64,000 bases of DNA, from the NCBI GenBank assembly GCA_017502125.1, contig JAFVVN010000034.1:16288-80287 (forward strand), in the 5' to 3' direction. This DNA is from Bacteroidales bacterium. Lineage in GTDB: Bacteria > Bacteroidota > Bacteroidia > Bacteroidales > UBA932. Numbering within the stretch: position 1 is the first letter of the stretch; each line of letters opens with the position of its first letter. Below, piece after piece: positions 61,711 through 64,000 of the stretch. The notes beneath the pieces are model-generated. The model was not told the origin of the DNA and searched no databases. It was given only the letters and a program-made list of their open reading frames with translations. A program made the translations under genes and the position numbers.

Positions 61711-63051
61711 ATGCAGAAACCGACAGGAACATACTCATACAGGAATATATGGAGAGTTGCATACCCCATCCTGATCAGTCTGGTGATGGAACAGATGATC
61801 GGTCTGACTGACACAGCCTTTCTTGGAAGGGTCGGTGAGATAGAACTGGGAGCCTCTGCCATAGCCATCGTATATTATATGGTCCTGTTCATGATCGGCT
61901 TCGGTTTCAGTCTCGGTGCACAGATAATCATCGGCAGGAGAAACGGAGAAGGAAGATTCTCCGAAACCGGAAAAGTGTTCTGGAACGGTATATATTTCCT
62001 GTTAGGCCTCTCCGTGGTGATCATTGCCGGTTCGGAACTGCTTTCGCCTTGGCTGATGAAGCTCATGGTTTCATCCGAAGACATATATACTGCTGCCCTA
62101 AGTTATGTACGCTGGCGCCTGCCGGGAATGGTCTTCGCTTTCATGACTGCAATGTACCGTGCCTTCTATGTGGGCACGACCCAAACCAAGACCCTGACTC
62201 TCAACTCAGTAGTCATGGTCCTCTCCAACATTGTGTTCAACTGGATACTGATATTCGGAAAGTTCGGCCTTCCGGCTTTGGGAATCACAGGAGCCGCGAT
62301 AGGATCCAGTCTTGCCGAACTCGTTTCCCTCATATTTTTCGTCGCATATACAAGGCTGAGGTGCGACCGTAGGAAGTACGGACTTGAAAAGGCTGCCGGA
62401 TTTGATGCAGGCGAGCTTAAGAACATGATGCCCGTGTGTTCATGGACCATGATCCAGAACACCATATCCGTATGCACCTGGTTCATATTCTTCCTGTTCA
62501 TAGAGCATCTGGGAGAACGTGCCCTTGCCGTCTCCAACATCACACGTGGAGTTTCAGGCCTGCTATGGGTGGTGCTTCAGGCATTTGCAGCAACATGCAG
62601 CACACTGGTCAGCAACATGATAGGAGAAGGGCACCAGGACAAGGTCATGTCTCTGGTCAAGAGAATCCTGAAACTTTCATATGGGATAGTCAGCGTCATG
62701 ATAATACTCTTCTGCATGTTTCCTCAGGCGCTGGCACGCATATACACAGACATTCCTGACCTTGTAACCGCCTCTGTCCCGGCCATGGTGGTCATGTGCA
62801 CCTCATATTTCATCAACGTGGGAGGACAGGTATTCTTTCTTGCTGTTTCGGGAACGGGAAGCACAAAGACAGCCTTCCGTCTGGAACTTATAGCTCTATT
62901 CGTATATATGGTATACTGCTATGTGATCATCAGTGTTCAGAAGGCAGATGTCGCCATATGCTGGACCGCCGAGCATGTATATGCGGGAGTGCTGCTGATC
63001 TGCAGCTGGTGGTATATGAGAAGCGGACGCTGGAAGAACAGAAGGATATGA
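61711..63051 (+). CDS. MATE-family multidrug/cation exporter
   Basis: 446 aa from ATG 61711; an in-frame TTG at 61657 lies inside repeat copy B and was rejected. Twelve membrane segments in two six-helix halves. Start YSYRNIWRVAYPILISLVMEQMIGLTDTAFLGRVG is the family pattern (given in part: MEQMIGLTDTAFLGRVG). NorM/DinF-type proteins expel drugs or metabolites using Na+ or H+; substrate unknown. It converges on the metallopeptidase gene with 5 nt between stops. Confidence 0.9.
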   Translation: MQKPTGTYSYRNIWRVAYPILISLVMEQMIGLTDTAFLGRVGEIELGASAIAIVYYMVLFMIGFGFSLGAQIIIGRRNGEGRFSETGKVFWNGIYFLLGLSVVIIAGSELLSPWLMKLMVSSEDIYTAALSYVRWRLPGMVFAFMTAMYRAFYVGTTQTKTLTLNSVVMVLSNIVFNWILIFGKFGLPALGITGAAIGSSLAELVSLIFFVAYTRLRCDRRKYGLEKAAGFDAGELKNMMPVCSWTMIQNTISVCTWFIFFLFIEHLGERALAVSNITRGVSGLLWVVLQAFAATCSTLVSNMIGEGHQDKVMSLVKRILKLSYGIVSVMIILFCMFPQALARIYTDIPDLVTASVPAMVVMCTSYFINVGGQVFFLAVSGTGSTKTAFRLELIALFVYMVYCYVIISVQKADVAICWTAEHVYAGVLLICSWWYMRSGRWKNRRI

Positions 63052-63056
63052 CACGT

Positions 63057-63701
63057 CTACAGAAGACGATGCTGTTTTATTTCCTTGGACATCACATAAT
63101 CCAGCGGATACCTGGCTTTCGAAAGAGCCGCCCTCTGAGCCAGTTTCAAGGCAAGCGGATCCTTATCCTCCATTAGTTTCAGGAGATTATCGGTGCAGAC
63201 ATGCTCCAGCAACAGATGAAAGGGCTGTCCATGATCGTGGTGACGCAGGTGACAGAGTTCATGAAGGAGTATATAATCCTGCAGCACCCGTGGCAGGCGC
63301 ACAATATTCAGATTCAGGTTTATGTTGTTCCTGGTCGAACAGCTGCCCCAGTTTGTGGCGTTGTGCTTGATGGTCACCTTGTTATACTCAAAACCATATC
63401 GTGCTGCCAGTTCAGCCAGCCTCGCAGGCAGTTCCCTTTTGGCCTGGTTCCTCAACTCCTCCACTTCCTTGGGATCGGCCGGTGTGTAATCCCCGTACTT
63501 CTCCCTCTGCCTGGCCATGATGTCCAGCACCCAGTCCCGTTTCAGCATGAAAAACGCCTCGGCAGCCAGATAGGGCACCATATACGGCACAGTGACACTG
63601 ACTCCCTTGACCGGATGCACACGTATGGAAATCCGTCTGGCCCCCTTACGCTTGCGAAAGAGGACATCCCCGATCTGCTGATATGTGAGCAACTTTTCCA
63701 T
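63057..63701 (-). CDS. YgjP-like (DUF45/M48-type) zinc metallopeptidase
   Basis: 214 aa. Zinc motif HELCHLRHHDHGQPFH (HExxH plus a downstream His) at about 143-158, preceded by NWGSCSTRNNINLN at about 117, which is the diagnostic WGSC motif of the YgjP family. No signal peptide, so cytoplasmic. Substrate unknown; some relatives sit with restriction or repair genes, but not here. The 173-nt gap to rpsO holds a promoter and a hairpin. Confidence 0.87.
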   Translation of the reverse strand: MEKLLTYQQIGDVLFRKRKGARRISIRVHPVKGVSVTVPYMVPYLAAEAFFMLKRDWVLDIMARQREKYGDYTPADPKEVEELRNQAKRELPARLAELAARYGFEYNKVTIKHNATNWGSCSTRNNINLNLNIVRLPRVLQDYILLHELCHLRHHDHGQPFHLLLEHVCTDNLLKLMEDKDPLALKLAQRAALSKARYPLDYVMSKEIKQHRLL

Positions 63702-63771
63702 TCATCATTTTAATGCGAAGATAGTCATATTTCCTCAATAAGTGAAAGGGGAAATATTTTCGGACAATAGA

Positions 63772-63801
63772 TTGTTTTGTCGAATTTTATGATTATCTTT
63801 G
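63772..63801 (+). promoter_or_regulatory. Promoter (TTG-N19-TATCTTTG) and hairpin leader for rpsO
   Basis: TTG at 63772-63774, a 19-nt spacer, TATCTTTG at 63794-63801. A TCCCG/CGGGA hairpin follows at 63813-63828 in the 5' leader of about 70 nt. Confidence 0.6.
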
Positions 63802-63874
63802 CGCCCGCAAAATCCCGGAACTTCGGGACAATGGCAATAAAACATAATCATTAACCTCTTAATTTTTTCAAAAG

Positions 63875-64000
63875 ATGGCTGAATATTTGGCACCAGAGAA
63901 AAAACAGGAGCTTTTCGAGAAGTACGGAAAGTCTAATACTGACACAGGTTCTCCAGAGAGCCAGGTGGCATTATTTTCCTACCGTATCGCTCACCTTACC
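63875..64000 (+). CDS. rpsO: 30S ribosomal protein S15 (3' end outside window)
   Basis: The first 42 codons are visible: MAEYLAPEKKQELFEKYG, then the family motif NTDTGSPESQVALFSYRIAHLT (given here as TGSPESQVALFSYRIAHL). S15 binds the central domain of 16S rRNA. The full protein is about 89 aa, so roughly half is present. Confidence 0.93.
   Translation, partial: MAEYLAPEKKQELFEKYGKSNTDTGSPESQVALFSYRIAHLT

Overview
The window is a chromosomal segment of a Bacteroidota bacterium, most likely order Bacteroidales. The evidence is the recurrent TTG/TTTG-N19/20-TAnnTTTG promoter (for example before the Fur-family, upp, tRNA-His, CstA-family and DASS genes), Bacteroidales-type lipoproteins with fimbrillin-like, GLUG and NigD-like domains, the two-subunit 2-oxoglutarate:ferredoxin oxidoreductase, and a dcw cluster ordered mraZ to ftsZ with mid-length MraY and FtsI proteins. 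The genus cannot be fixed from the sequence alone. Most of the window is ordinary core genome; the accessory-looking part is the first 7.3 kb, which also looks more AT-rich by eye.

1-7.3 kb, all minus strand: a surface/periplasmic locus. It reads, in transcription order, short peptide P3, a GLUG-repeat lipoprotein, an endonuclease/exonuclease/phosphatase-type lipoprotein, a MINPP-type histidine acid phosphatase, short peptides P2 and P1, and a second GLUG-type lipoprotein that runs off the left edge. The three short peptides (43-55 aa) are related to one another. They and the phosphodiesterase-like lipoprotein all end in an aromatic-x-[QE]-[IE]-Phe carboxy terminus. I regard this locus as the best candidate for an undescribed system.

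7.4-13.4 kb, minus strand: a DASS-family anion transporter with its own promoter and terminator, then gdhA, korB and korA, which together form a 2-oxoglutarate/glutamate node. 13.5-22.8 kb: envelope biogenesis (OmpH/Skp, BamA, UppS) with nadK, and divergently pdxJ, a second OmpH-like protein, a family 4 glycosyltransferase and a LysM protein. 22.8-30.6 kb: recN-rpoZ-bamD-trxB on the minus strand, a short-chain dehydrogenase, a Fur-family regulator, a CstA-type transporter and a NigD-like lipoprotein. 30.6-42.3 kb: tRNA-His, a PIF1-like helicase with HRDC domain, a minisatellite, radC, upp, rpoN, a SPOR protein and a LEA14-like lipoprotein, miaB, glpK-glpF and a lipoprotein M23 peptidase homologue.

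42.3-58 kb, plus strand: the dcw cluster mraZ-rsmH-ftsL-ftsI-murE-mraY-murD-ftsW-murG-murC-ftsQ-ftsA-ftsZ. Genes overlap or lie within 30 nt of each other, except for a 190-nt repeat-rich gap between ftsQ and ftsA. A four-copy, 10-bp-periodic TGGRA array, which matches the known MraZ operator, sits just upstream of the mraZ promoter. 58-64 kb: gltX, a 486-nt gap with a terminator and two tentative tiny membrane ORFs, rpiB-truB (truB carries an in-frame palindromic insertion), a MATE exporter, a YgjP-like metallopeptidase, and the start of rpsO.

Start sites were chosen from signal peptides, family N-termini and promoter positions; several upstream in-frame TTG or ATG codons overlap a -7 promoter element and were rejected.
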